Source: Pseudomonadota bacterium (lineage in GTDB: Bacteria; Desulfobacterota; JAPLJL01). Taken from it: a DNA stretch of 7,494 bases. The position numbers were made by a program, and so were the translations under genes. The stretch lies in NCBI GenBank assembly GCA_026388615.1, contig JAPLJL010000368.1, positions 1 through 7,494 of the forward strand, read 5' to 3'. This document shows positions 1 to 6,482 of the stretch, in pieces. Position 1 is the stretch's first letter, and every line of letters begins with the position of its first letter. The notes beneath the pieces were generated by a model. The model saw only the letters and a list, made by a program, of their open reading frames with translations, had not been told where the DNA came from and did no database searches.

Positions 1-1163
1 ACCTCGGCCAGGGGGCGGTGGGGAGGGAGAAGCTTGAGGCCGGTCAGCTCGGACACCAGCCCCAGGTACATGTCTTCCACCACTTTTTTGAATTCGGGGT
101 CCAGGCGCGGGGGTTGGTAGCCGTGGTCCTTGAGGATGGAACCGATTTTCCGGCCCGTCCGGTTGGCTTCCGATTTGGCTTCCGCGATCTTTTTGAGAAA
201 TTCCGGGTGGTGGCGGCGGTAGTATTGCCGGATCGGTTCCTTGGAAATCTGGATGCCGTCCTTGACCAGGCGAAGCTCGTCCGGGGTAATGGCGTCGCCG
301 AGCAGGATGCGTTTCCGGACCCGGAGGAATTCGAATTTGCCGTCCCAGAGCTCGATCCCGGCCCGGGCAAAGCGGTCCCGGAGAAAAATCGCCAGGAGAA
401 AACTGGTTTCCAGGAGCTCGGCGAATTCCGGGTTGGCGAGGCCGGAGAAATTCAGGGCGACTTCGGGAGAAAGAGCCCGGTCGCTGGGCTCGAGCTTGGA
501 GAAGCATTCCCCCACCGGGCGGGGGAGCCAGCGGCCCTCCTCGACCCGGTTCAGCCCCAGGGTCTCCAGGTATCCCGGGTTGGCCTTGACCCGTTCGAGG
601 AGGGAGCTCCCGGTCGGGGTCCCGAAGCGGAAGACCACCTCAAGCGGGATCAAATAATTATCCGTGCCGTAATGCAGACGGTTGTAATTCCAGACCGGGT
701 GTCCCTCGATTTCCCCCCGCTCGGGTTTCAGGATCTGGACCGCCCAGACCTCGATCCGGCGGGAGAGGGTTTCCAGCCGGGGGGTTCGGGTCAGGGGTTT
801 CCCCGGGGGAATGATCCCCCGGTAATGGGAGGGCATCCCGGATTTCTGAAAGCGCTTGAGGAGCGGGGATTTCAAGAGCCGGGTCCGGAAATCCTGGTCG
901 GAGATGTTCGACCAGACCGGGGAGCCGGCCAGGGATTTCCACTCCCGGGGATCGGCGAGGCGTTCGAAGAACCAGGCGGTCATCAGGGTCAGGGCTTCCC
1001 CTTTTCCCTCCAGGCGGTCGGGCATCTTCCCATAATCGAAGACGGAGAAATCGTCGGTGAATTCAAAGAGGAAACGCCCGGGGCGGGCCGGGGTGGGCGG
1101 GGCGAGGGCGATCAGGTCCTTGACCGAGCCCCGGTAAACGACGTTTTTAGCCGGTTTTTTCAT
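1..1163 (-). CDS. purC: Phosphoribosylaminoimidazole-succinocarboxamide synthase (SAICAR synthetase), long form, 3' end cut off
   Basis: The product joins CAIR and aspartate using ATP to give SAICAR, a cytosolic step of de novo purine synthesis. The frame is open from ATG at 1163 to the left edge: 387 codons without a stop, so the C terminus is missing. Seen: an N-terminal nucleotide-loop-like YRGSVKDL (residues 10-17), FTDDFSVFDYG (35-45), SHYRGI (112-117), the family signature region LIPLEVVFRFGTPTGSS (171-187), ELWDGKFEF (271-279) and LLGDAITPDELRL (287-299). These occur in the family's usual order. Typical bacterial PurC has about 235-300 residues. Here there are insertions in the middle and at least 60 residues after the last known motif, so this is a long variant or the start of a fusion. 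The start overlaps the lipoprotein stop by 17 bp and has no clear Shine-Dalgarno sequence, which suggests translational coupling. The family call is firm; the reason for the length is open. Confidence 0.9.
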   Translation of the reverse strand, partial: MKKPAKNVVYRGSVKDLIALAPPTPARPGRFLFEFTDDFSVFDYGKMPDRLEGKGEALTLMTAWFFERLADPREWKSLAGSPVWSNISDQDFRTRLLKSPLLKRFQKSGMPSHYRGIIPPGKPLTRTPRLETLSRRIEVWAVQILKPERGEIEGHPVWNYNRLHYGTDNYLIPLEVVFRFGTPTGSSLLERVKANPGYLETLGLNRVEEGRWLPRPVGECFSKLEPSDRALSPEVALNFSGLANPEFAELLETSFLLAIFLRDRFARAGIELWDGKFEFLRVRKRILLGDAITPDELRLVKDGIQISKEPIRQYYRRHHPEFLKKIAEAKSEANRTGRKIGSILKDHGYQPPRLDPEFKKVVEDMYLGLVSELTGLKLLPPHRPLAE

Positions 1164-1833
1164 TTAGGATCGGGACGGTTATGGGGGCCGGAGCCGCTTC
1201 CGGGACCGGGGCCGTAAAGTTTTCCTTCCAGCTGAGGGTGGCTTTCCCCGGAGGCCCGGCGATGGAGAGGGAGACGGAAACCGAGGAGGTTTCCGGGGTG
1301 CCCGGCGGGATGCTGAAGCGGACCAGGTAAACCCGGGACCAGGGATTGGCCAGGGGGTAAAAGCGGTTCAGGAATTCCTCCTTCCAGCGGAGCCTTTGGA
1401 TCGAGGTGGCGCCGAGCTGGAGGCCGTTCCGGAAAAGGTAGATCCTCCAGGTGGAATCGGCTTTTTGCAGGTCATTGGTTTCCGAAAGGGTGGAGTTGAC
1501 GACCAGGATGAAATCCTCGTAGCTTTTGGCCTGGTCCAGCTCGGCCGCGAGATATTTATCCTTTTCCGCCGGGCTTAAGTTATAAACCCGCGCATATTCG
1601 TCCATGTACACCCGGCGAAAGGCGGAGCCGCGATAAACCGCCTGGATGTCGAGCTGGGTTTCCAGGCCCACGTAGAGCTTGTCGACCTGGGTGTAGCGGG
1701 CCAGGGCGTCGGAATAGCCGCTGCTCCGGGGCGGGGTGATCCCCAGGCCGGCGCAGCCGGAAACGCCGAGGGAAAAGAGGAGGGCGCTAACCCCCCAGCA
1801 GCTCTTCCCGATTGAAAATGGCCTCGAGCTCAT
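1147..1833 (-). CDS. Predicted outer-membrane lipoprotein of unknown function
   Basis: A 228-residue protein I do not recognise. The N terminus has a basic, then hydrophobic stretch ending in the lipobox VSGC with Cys27 as the lipidated residue; the next residues are Ala-Gly, not Asp, which would favour sorting to the outer membrane. The remainder is soluble, rich in aromatic and charged residues (about 40-175), and ends in a Pro/Ala-rich tail (about 208-220). The sequence DSTWRIYLFRNG (126-137) followed by a Ser/Val-rich segment looks like a beta-rich domain, an inference only. The start lies inside pyrE: the first 47 bp overlap the pyrE 3' end in another frame. ATG 1833 is chosen because AAGGAG stands 7 nt upstream and the signal peptide begins there. 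The stop overlaps purC by 17 bp. Co-transcription with nucleotide genes gives no clear hint of function. Confidence 0.78.
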   Translation of the reverse strand: MSSRPFSIGKSCWGVSALLFSLGVSGCAGLGITPPRSSGYSDALARYTQVDKLYVGLETQLDIQAVYRGSAFRRVYMDEYARVYNLSPAEKDKYLAAELDQAKSYEDFILVVNSTLSETNDLQKADSTWRIYLFRNGLQLGATSIQRLRWKEEFLNRFYPLANPWSRVYLVRFSIPPGTPETSSVSVSLSIAGPPGKATLSWKENFTAPVPEAAPAPITVPILNEKTG

Positions 1834-2377
1834 AGCCTTTCTCCTTGAGTTTTTCCCTCCCGCCTTCCTGCCGGTCCAGGAGCGCCATCACCCTGATCAC
1901 CGAGAAACCGCATTCCTCGGAGCGGGCGATCGCCCGGAGGGCGGAATCCCCGGTGGTGACCACGTCCTCTACGATCACCACTCGCGCCGCGGGAGAAACG
2001 TTCTTCAGACCTTCCATCCAGGCCCCGGTCCCATGGCCCTTGGCTTCCTTGCGGACGATGAAGGCGGACAGGGGATCTTTTTCCAGCTGGCTCCAGAGGG
2101 CCAAGGCGCTGACCAAGGGGTCGGCCCCCAGGGTGAGGCCGCCCACGGCATCGGCCCGGAGGGGCAGGGCCCGGATCCGCTGGTAGAGGAGCTTCGTGGT
2201 CAGGTAGATGCCCTCGGGGTTCAGGGTGGTCTGCTTGCCGTCCACGTAGTAGTTGCTTTTCCGCCCCGAGCTCAGGATCACGTCCCGCTTTTCCAGGGAA
2301 AATTTGCGGAGGAGTTCCAGGAGCCGGTCGCGGTCCTGCAGGGTTTCAGCGGCGTTAATGGGTTTTCTTTTGGGCAT
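1787..2377 (-). CDS. pyrE: Orotate phosphoribosyltransferase
   Basis: This cytosolic enzyme transfers the phosphoribosyl group of PRPP to orotate, giving OMP in pyrimidine synthesis. The 196-residue length fits the family (about 180-215). Seen: SSGRKSNYYVDGKQ (36-49), the substrate-side segment of the type seen in OPRTases; RKEAKGHGTG (109-118), the mobile catalytic loop that reaches into the partner subunit of the dimer; and the PRPP-binding loop VVIVEDVVTTGDSA (133-146) with its acidic pair Glu-Asp and the Thr-Thr-Gly-Asp-Ser phosphate loop. The gene starts 2 bp after the purF stop with only a weak GAG-type ribosome binding site, so it probably depends on coupling to purF. Its 3' end overlaps the next gene by 47 bp. 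All expected catalytic residues are present. Confidence 0.95.
   Translation of the reverse strand: MPKRKPINAAETLQDRDRLLELLRKFSLEKRDVILSSGRKSNYYVDGKQTTLNPEGIYLTTKLLYQRIRALPLRADAVGGLTLGADPLVSALALWSQLEKDPLSAFIVRKEAKGHGTGAWMEGLKNVSPAARVVIVEDVVTTGDSALRAIARSEECGFSVIRVMALLDRQEGGREKLKEKGYELEAIFNREELLGG
1841..1846 (-). promoter_or_regulatory. Ribosome binding site of the lipoprotein gene, inside pyrE
   Basis: AAGGAG lies 7 nt before the ATG at 1833, within the pyrE coding sequence. It supports the start codon that overlaps pyrE, and implies that translation of the two genes is linked. Confidence 0.7.
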
Positions 2378-2379
2378 GG

Positions 2380-3810
2380 CTAGATCTCAAAAAGGGTTAA
2401 TTGAGGCGAACGCACCTCGGTGGAAAAATCAATCGGGTATTCCCCGTTGAAGCAGGCTACGCAGTAATCCTCTTTCTTCCCCCCCACCGCCCGGTAAAGC
2501 CCTTCGAGGGAAAGGTAACCCAGGGTGTCGGAGGTGACGTACTGATTGATCTCGGACACGGTGTGGGAGGAGCCGATCAGTTCCTGACGGGTGGGGATGT
2601 CGACCCCGTAGAAACAGGGATGGGTCAGCCAGGGCGAGCTGATCCGGAGGTGGACTTCCTTCGCCCCCGCGGCCCGGACCATCCGGACGATTTTCCGGCT
2701 GGTCGTGCCCCGGACGATCGAATCGTCCACTACTACCACCCGCTTCCCCTGGAGGAAGTCCCGGACGGCGTTGAGCTTGACCTTGACCCCGAAGTGCCGG
2801 ATGGACTGCTTGGGCTCGATGAAGGTCCGGCCCACGTAATGGTTGCGGATCATCCCCAGCTCGAAGGGAACCCCCAGCTCCTGGGCGTAGCCGATCGCGG
2901 CCGGCACCCCCGAGTCCGGGACCGGGATGACCATATCCGCGTCGGCCGGATGCTCGCGGGCCAGCTGGCGCCCGAGCTCCTTCCGCACCGCGTAGACGTT
3001 TTTCCCGAAGACCAGGGAATCGGGACGGGCGAAGTAGATATATTCGAAAATGCAGTGAGCGCGGCGGGGAGCTTCCTGGGTTTTGAAGGATTCCACCCCC
3101 GCGGGCGAGATGACCAGCACCTCGCCCGGCTCGACCTCGCGGAGATAATCCGCTTCAATCAGGTCGAGGGCGCAGGTCTCCGAGGCCACCGCCATTCCGC
3201 TCCCCAGCCGGCCGAGGACCAGGGGCCGGAAGCCGTAGGGATCACGGGCGGCGATCAGCTCGCGCTCGTTCTGGACCACCAGGGAATAGGCCCCCCGGAC
3301 CTGGGCGAGCGCGGCCATCAGCCGCTCCACCAGGGAATTGCCCTTGGCCTTGGCGGTCAGGTGAACCAGGACCTCGCTGTCGACCGTGGATTGGAAGATC
3401 GAGCCCTGGGCCTGGAGCTCATCCCGGATGCTCATGGCGTTGACCAGATTGCCGTTGTGGGCCAGGGCCAGCGGCCCCCGGTCCAGCTCCACCACGAAGG
3501 GCTGGATGTTTTTCAGGAGCATCTTGCCCGTGGCTACGGTGGAGTAGCGATTGTGGCCGATGGCGATGTGGCCGGTAAGCTCCTTCAAAATTTTTTCGTT
3601 GAAAATGTCCGCCACGTGGCCGATCTGGCGGTGGGAGTAGAGGAAATTGCCGTCGGAGGAAACGATCCCGGCGCCCTCCTGGCCCCGGTGCTGAAGGGCG
3701 TAGAGGGAAAGATAGGCTAGGTTGGCGGCCTCCGGGTGCCCGAAAATCCCGCAGACCCCGCACTCTTCGTGGAGCTTGAACGGGCCTGGTTTTCGCCTGA
3801 GGTCTTTCAT
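2380..3810 (-). CDS. purF: Amidophosphoribosyltransferase (glutamine PRPP amidotransferase), iron-sulfur type
   Basis: The enzyme makes 5-phosphoribosylamine from PRPP and glutamine, the committing step of purine synthesis. It has 476 residues. An N-terminal Ntn glutaminase domain begins at Cys17 (HEECGVCGIFG); the 16 residues before it would be a cleaved propeptide, as in Bacillus subtilis PurF. Further glutaminase motifs are HRGQEGAGI (41-49), GHNRYSTVA (85-93) and LAHNGNLVN (116-124). The C-terminal phosphoribosyltransferase domain has PVPDSGVPAA (296-305) and the PRPP loop VVVVDDSIVRGTTS (358-371). Four cysteines at 253, 399, 450 and 453 (the last two as CVAC) match the positions of the 4Fe-4S ligands of the B. 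subtilis enzyme, so this is the cluster-bearing class, not the E. coli class. It is second in the operon, 12 bp after the outer-membrane protein gene, without a strong ribosome binding site. Confidence 0.96.
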   Translation of the reverse strand: MKDLRRKPGPFKLHEECGVCGIFGHPEAANLAYLSLYALQHRGQEGAGIVSSDGNFLYSHRQIGHVADIFNEKILKELTGHIAIGHNRYSTVATGKMLLKNIQPFVVELDRGPLALAHNGNLVNAMSIRDELQAQGSIFQSTVDSEVLVHLTAKAKGNSLVERLMAALAQVRGAYSLVVQNERELIAARDPYGFRPLVLGRLGSGMAVASETCALDLIEADYLREVEPGEVLVISPAGVESFKTQEAPRRAHCIFEYIYFARPDSLVFGKNVYAVRKELGRQLAREHPADADMVIPVPDSGVPAAIGYAQELGVPFELGMIRNHYVGRTFIEPKQSIRHFGVKVKLNAVRDFLQGKRVVVVDDSIVRGTTSRKIVRMVRAAGAKEVHLRISSPWLTHPCFYGVDIPTRQELIGSSHTVSEINQYVTSDTLGYLSLEGLYRAVGGKKEDYCVACFNGEYPIDFSTEVRSPQLTLFEI

Positions 3811-3822
3811 CGTATTCTCATT

Positions 3823-4875
3823 TCAAATCCGGTGTTGGATGCCGAGGTTGATTCGGTAATAAAAAAGATTAAAGGGCATGAGAATGCTGGGGGAATTAAC
3901 CGGGTAATTTTCCCCCGCCCCTGGGGTTTCCAGGGAAAAAGTTATGGTGGTTTGGGGGGAAGGCGCGAAGCTCACGCCCGGGGTGAGCTGAATGTAATAT
4001 CCTTTCCCCATGGTTATGGCCTGCTCGTTTCCCAGCCAGGCTTTGGAACCACCTATATTAATATAGTTAGCGGAAACGCCTAGAGTCAATCGGCGGTAAT
4101 AGGCGGAAACCCCGAATCCAGCCGAAAACTCGTTGCCGGGCCGGTAATGGTAGGTTTCGGTATACCGCTTCTTTTCCATGGTTTCGGAATCATAGTAGGC
4201 CTGGGTCACACTGTAATTACCGGCGAAACGGATTCGGTAGGCCAGGGAGAAATCGTAGAGAAGAAAACCGGCTTTTCCCTTGCCTTTGATCCCGAGAAAA
4301 AGATCGCTCTGCCCGTCGCCGGTATTGATCTCTTCGCGGTCGAGGTCGATCGCACTGCTCCCGGTCGCCGCCTTCCAGGCGATCCGGGCCGCGAGCTCGG
4401 GAAGAAACCGAGGAAGTTGAACAAGTCGGTAGTCAGCCTCCAGGGTCACATCCCCGATCCCGGTTTTCTGCAGGTCGTAGGGGATGTTGAGGTAAGCGGA
4501 GTAGGTGGTGGTGGTGCCCCCGCTGTAACATTCCCCCAGGTTTTCCTCGGTCCGGTAGTAGCCTGAATACACCCGGCGGGTCACCGGGAGGGAAAGACCC
4601 ATCATGAAATCGCCGGTCAGGCCGTAGGAAAGGCTGACGGTGGTTTTACCGTCGGTGAAAGTAAACCCCGGATAAGCCTCCCGGGCGGCCCCGTTCTCGT
4701 CGAAATACTTTCCCCCGCTGACAAAATCAAAGTCGAGCCGGGTCCCGATCTGGCCCTGATCCAGGACCAGGGCGGGAAGGGTCGGGGGGGCTTCCGCCCG
4801 GGCCGGGGAAAGGCCCAGGCCCGCGGCCGCGAGGCCGGAGGCGGCAATGATGAAAAAAAACTTGCCCGCCTTCAT
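3823..4875 (-). CDS. Secreted beta-barrel outer-membrane protein, possible transporter/porin
   Basis: A 350-residue protein with a Sec signal peptide: Lys-rich start, hydrophobic core (about 6-22) and the cleavage motif ARA at 25-27. The mature part shows many alternating hydrophobic/polar strands rich in Tyr, Gly, Ser and Thr (for example FLLYDFSLAYRIRF, 204-217; YYIQLTPGVSF, 293-303; LFYYRINLGI, 337-346), typical of an outer-membrane beta-barrel. The GIGDVTLEADYRL segment (139-151) and GDGQSDLFLGIKG (187-199) resemble motifs of the large family of outer-membrane proteins annotated as MetA-pathway phenol degradation-like transporters; that assignment is tentative. The last residue is Ile, not the Phe common in barrels. 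It is the first gene of the nucleotide operon, so a role in passing nucleobases or nucleosides is conceivable but not shown. Start ATG 4875 is fixed by the signal peptide; its ribosome binding site is weak. Confidence 0.8.
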   Translation of the reverse strand: MKAGKFFFIIAASGLAAAGLGLSPARAEAPPTLPALVLDQGQIGTRLDFDFVSGGKYFDENGAAREAYPGFTFTDGKTTVSLSYGLTGDFMMGLSLPVTRRVYSGYYRTEENLGECYSGGTTTTYSAYLNIPYDLQKTGIGDVTLEADYRLVQLPRFLPELAARIAWKAATGSSAIDLDREEINTGDGQSDLFLGIKGKGKAGFLLYDFSLAYRIRFAGNYSVTQAYYDSETMEKKRYTETYHYRPGNEFSAGFGVSAYYRRLTLGVSANYINIGGSKAWLGNEQAITMGKGYYIQLTPGVSFAPSPQTTITFSLETPGAGENYPVNSPSILMPFNLFYYRINLGIQHRI

Positions 4876-4924
4876 TTCAAGGGGGAAAGGAAAATTTTAA
4901 CGGACATGCTTGACCTTCATTACT

Positions 4925-4933
4925 AATATATTA
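4925..4933 (-). promoter_or_regulatory. Possible -10 region for the nucleotide operon
   Basis: On the minus strand an AT-rich block reads TAATATATT, containing TATATT (five of six matches to the -10 consensus) about 50 nt before the first gene. No good -35 is found at 16-18 nt, so the call is weak. No purine-type riboswitch fold was recognised in this leader. Confidence 0.25.
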
Positions 4934-4965
4934 AACCCAGGAATTGAAACTTCCACGGTTTGAGT

Positions 4966-4999
4966 GAAAATTAAGGAGGGGAGCGAAACGCTCCCCTTT
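4966..4999 (-). terminator. Probable intrinsic terminator of the dodecin gene
   Basis: A hairpin with an 8-bp GC-rich stem (4978-4985 with 4989-4996, arm GGGGAGCG), extended by an A-T pair and two G-U type pairs, and a three-base loop. In the minus-strand transcript it is followed by CCUUAAUUUU, a moderate U-tract. It is the second stem-loop after the dodecin stop and lies before the operon promoter region. Confidence 0.6.
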
Positions 5000-5022
5000 G
5001 AGTTCCTGAACCCGGGAACCGC

Positions 5023-5052
5023 GCCGGGCCTCTCCGGAAAGAGAGGCCCGGC
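5023..5052 (-). other. Perfect 12-bp stem-loop just after dodecin
   Basis: The arms GCCGGGCCTCTC (5023-5034) and its exact complement (5041-5052) enclose a six-base loop. It begins 18 nt after the dodecin stop on the transcript. No U-tract follows in either direction, so by itself it is not a standard intrinsic terminator; it could block 3' exonucleases and stabilise the dodecin mRNA, or work with the next hairpin. Confidence 0.65.
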
Positions 5053-5070
5053 CGGCCGAAATGGGGATGA

Positions 5071-5283
5071 TTACTTGCCGACGTACTTGAAGGAAACCTT
5101 CACCCGGGCGCGATAGGCCGTGACCTTACCGTCTTCGATCTTGAGATCGAGCTCGGAGATCTCGGCGACCCGGAGGTCCCGGAGGGACTGGCTGGCCGTC
5201 TCCACCGCGTTCTTGGCCGCTTCTTCCCAGGACTTTTTGCTGGTCCCCACGAGTTCAATGATTTTGTAGACACTCTCTGGCAT
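5071..5283 (-). CDS. Dodecin family protein
   Basis: A 70-residue protein matching dodecin throughout: YKIIELVGTS (6-15), SWEEAAKNAVETAS (18-31), then the RVAEISELDLKIEDGKV stretch (38-54) and the closing strand YRARVKVSFKY (57-67). Dodecins form hollow dodecamers of beta-alpha-beta-beta subunits that store flavins or, in some members, bind other ligands such as calcium. The Trp that stacks on the flavin in the halophilic archaeal protein (in a WAEV context) is replaced here by Val39 (VAEI), so flavin sandwiching of the classical kind is doubtful. The ribosome binding site AAGGAGG (5291-5297) is 7 nt before ATG 5283, decisive for the start and suggesting high expression. It has its own promoter-like sequence and is followed by two stem-loops, so it is probably a single-gene unit. 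Confidence 0.9.
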   Translation of the reverse strand: MPESVYKIIELVGTSKKSWEEAAKNAVETASQSLRDLRVAEISELDLKIEDGKVTAYRARVKVSFKYVGK

Positions 5284-5321
5284 GGTTTTTCCTCCTTTTC
5301 AAGGTTGGGGGTTACTGCCCC

Positions 5322-5349
5322 AATCTAGCAAAAGCGAATTTTAATGCAA
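5322..5349 (-). promoter_or_regulatory. Probable sigma70-type promoter of dodecin
   Basis: On the minus strand, TTGCAT (5344-5349) and TAGATT (5322-5327) are 16 bp apart, and the -10 is preceded by TG one base away (TGCTAGATT), an extended -10. The predicted start would be near 5315, leaving a leader of about 30 nt that ends in the strong AAGGAGG. Confidence 0.5.
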
Positions 5350-5421
5350 GCTGTTTTGGGGATGGCTCGTCGGTGCCCGGGGGCTTTCGACGGTGGAAGG
5401 GCCGGAACCGGGCCCGGGGCT

Positions 5422-6333
5422 TTATTTCCGACGCCACCAGAAGAGCAGGAACACGGTGGTCGAACCGAGCGCGAGGAGCATGATAATCCAAAAGGCGAAA
5501 TGCAGGGGAGCCAGGGGGATGGTCACGTTCATGGAAAAGATCGAGACCACCAGGGTGGGCACCATGATGGAGATGGTGATGATATTCAGGGTTTTCATCA
5601 GGACGTTCAGGTTGTTGCTGACAATCGAAACCCGGGCGTCCATCAGGCTGGCCAGGATGTTGGAATAGATTTCGGCCTGTTTGAAACACTGGGTGCTTTC
5701 GACGATCATGTCATCCAGGAACTCCAGCTGTTCCTGGTTAAACCCGAGCTTGGCGGCGTTGAGCTTGATTTTTTCGATCAGCACGTTGTTGGAATTGATG
5801 GCGTTCAGGTAGTAGACCAGGCTTTTCTCCAGGGTGAAAAGGTGGATCAGGTACCGGTTTTCCATGGATTGATTGATTTTCTGCTCCAGCTCTTCGGACA
5901 TCATGTTGATTACCTTCAGATGTTCCAGGAAATGGAAGATGGAACGGAAGATGAGCCGCAGGACAATATCCGAGAGGGCGGAAACCCGGGAGAAAAGCTT
6001 ATTTTCGAAGAGACAGGCGTCATCAGCCATGACGATGATCAGGCGATCGCTGAAAAGGAAAAGCCCGGTGGTGGTGGCCTTGAAAAGGAGCTGGTCCTTG
6101 CCGGAGAGATTAGTGGGGCGCTTGAAGATCAGGGCGACGTGTTCCGGCTCGAACTCCAGCCGGGAAGACTCGTCCGGGTCGAGGGCGCTATTCAGGGTAT
6201 GCTCGTCCAGTTTGTAGCTATTGATCAGGAATTTTTTTTCGGTTTCATCCGGGTTGATATAAAGGAGAATCGGGGCTTTTTCATCGCTGGTTTCCGCCAC
6301 CCGGTCAACTGCGATTTTGAATCTGGTCAGCAT
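5422..6333 (-). CDS. CorA-family divalent-cation transporter with variant SMN motif
   Basis: A 303-residue inner-membrane protein with the layout of CorA: a cytoplasmic N-terminal alpha/beta domain (about 1-120), long helices (about 120-245) including the stalk helix, then two membrane segments (about 247-266 and 278-299) near the C terminus and a basic end (RRK). CorA proteins are homopentameric channels for Mg2+ or related ions, with a Gly-Met-Asn motif after the first membrane helix. Here the corresponding site reads IFSMNVTIP, so Ser267 takes the place of the Gly while Met268 and Asn269 remain; the Pro at 259 in the first helix (MVPTLVVS) also fits the family. Ion choice cannot be told from this. 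ATG 6333 follows an AAAGGA-type ribosome binding site at somewhat long spacing. No clear intrinsic terminator follows; the GC-rich stretch 5401-5420 has dyads but no U-tract. Confidence 0.88.
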   Translation of the reverse strand: MLTRFKIAVDRVAETSDEKAPILLYINPDETEKKFLINSYKLDEHTLNSALDPDESSRLEFEPEHVALIFKRPTNLSGKDQLLFKATTTGLFLFSDRLIIVMADDACLFENKLFSRVSALSDIVLRLIFRSIFHFLEHLKVINMMSEELEQKINQSMENRYLIHLFTLEKSLVYYLNAINSNNVLIEKIKLNAAKLGFNQEQLEFLDDMIVESTQCFKQAEIYSNILASLMDARVSIVSNNLNVLMKTLNIITISIMVPTLVVSIFSMNVTIPLAPLHFAFWIIMLLALGSTTVFLLFWWRRK

Positions 6334-6482
6334 TCCCCGTGTTCCTTTCCTTTTTCCTGATCTCGGTTTCCGGAGTTAAGAAATCCTTATTTATTGTCGC
6401 AAAATAATTCAATGAAAAACAGGGGCATTTCGGAAAAATTTTCACCGGGTTCTATGCTTCGTACCTCTTACCCCATGCTCCA

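Noticed and set aside
658..942. Minus-strand frame in purC that could suggest a frameshift or a second gene
   Set aside because: The PurC frame itself reads through here without a stop and keeps its motifs on both sides, so no frameshift is needed.
18..1217. Long plus-strand open frame (399 codons) opposite purC
   Set aside because: It is antisense to a frame with all PurC motifs; its product is Gly/Pro/Glu-rich with no domain sense, as expected from GC-biased codons on the other strand.
1736..2383. Plus-strand open frame (215 codons) opposite pyrE and the lipoprotein start
   Set aside because: Antisense to the clear PyrE sequence; no initiation signal or recognisable domain.
2401..3720. 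Long plus-strand open frame (439 codons) opposite purF
   Set aside because: It mirrors purF, which is unambiguous; the composition is rich in Asp, Gly, His and Pro, and no ribosome binding site or motif was found.
4876..4970. Possible purine riboswitch or PurR-type operator in the leader of the nucleotide operon
   Set aside because: No conserved riboswitch core or convincing long dyad could be made out; only an AT-rich -10-like block is visible.
5401..5420. Possible terminator after the CorA-family gene
   Set aside because: The GC-rich sequence has overlapping dyads such as CCGGGCCCGG, but the usable stems are short and no U-tract follows.
5344..6360. Long plus-strand open frame (338 codons) opposite the CorA-family gene
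   Set aside because: Antisense shadow of a recognisable membrane protein; it has no membrane segments or motifs of its own.
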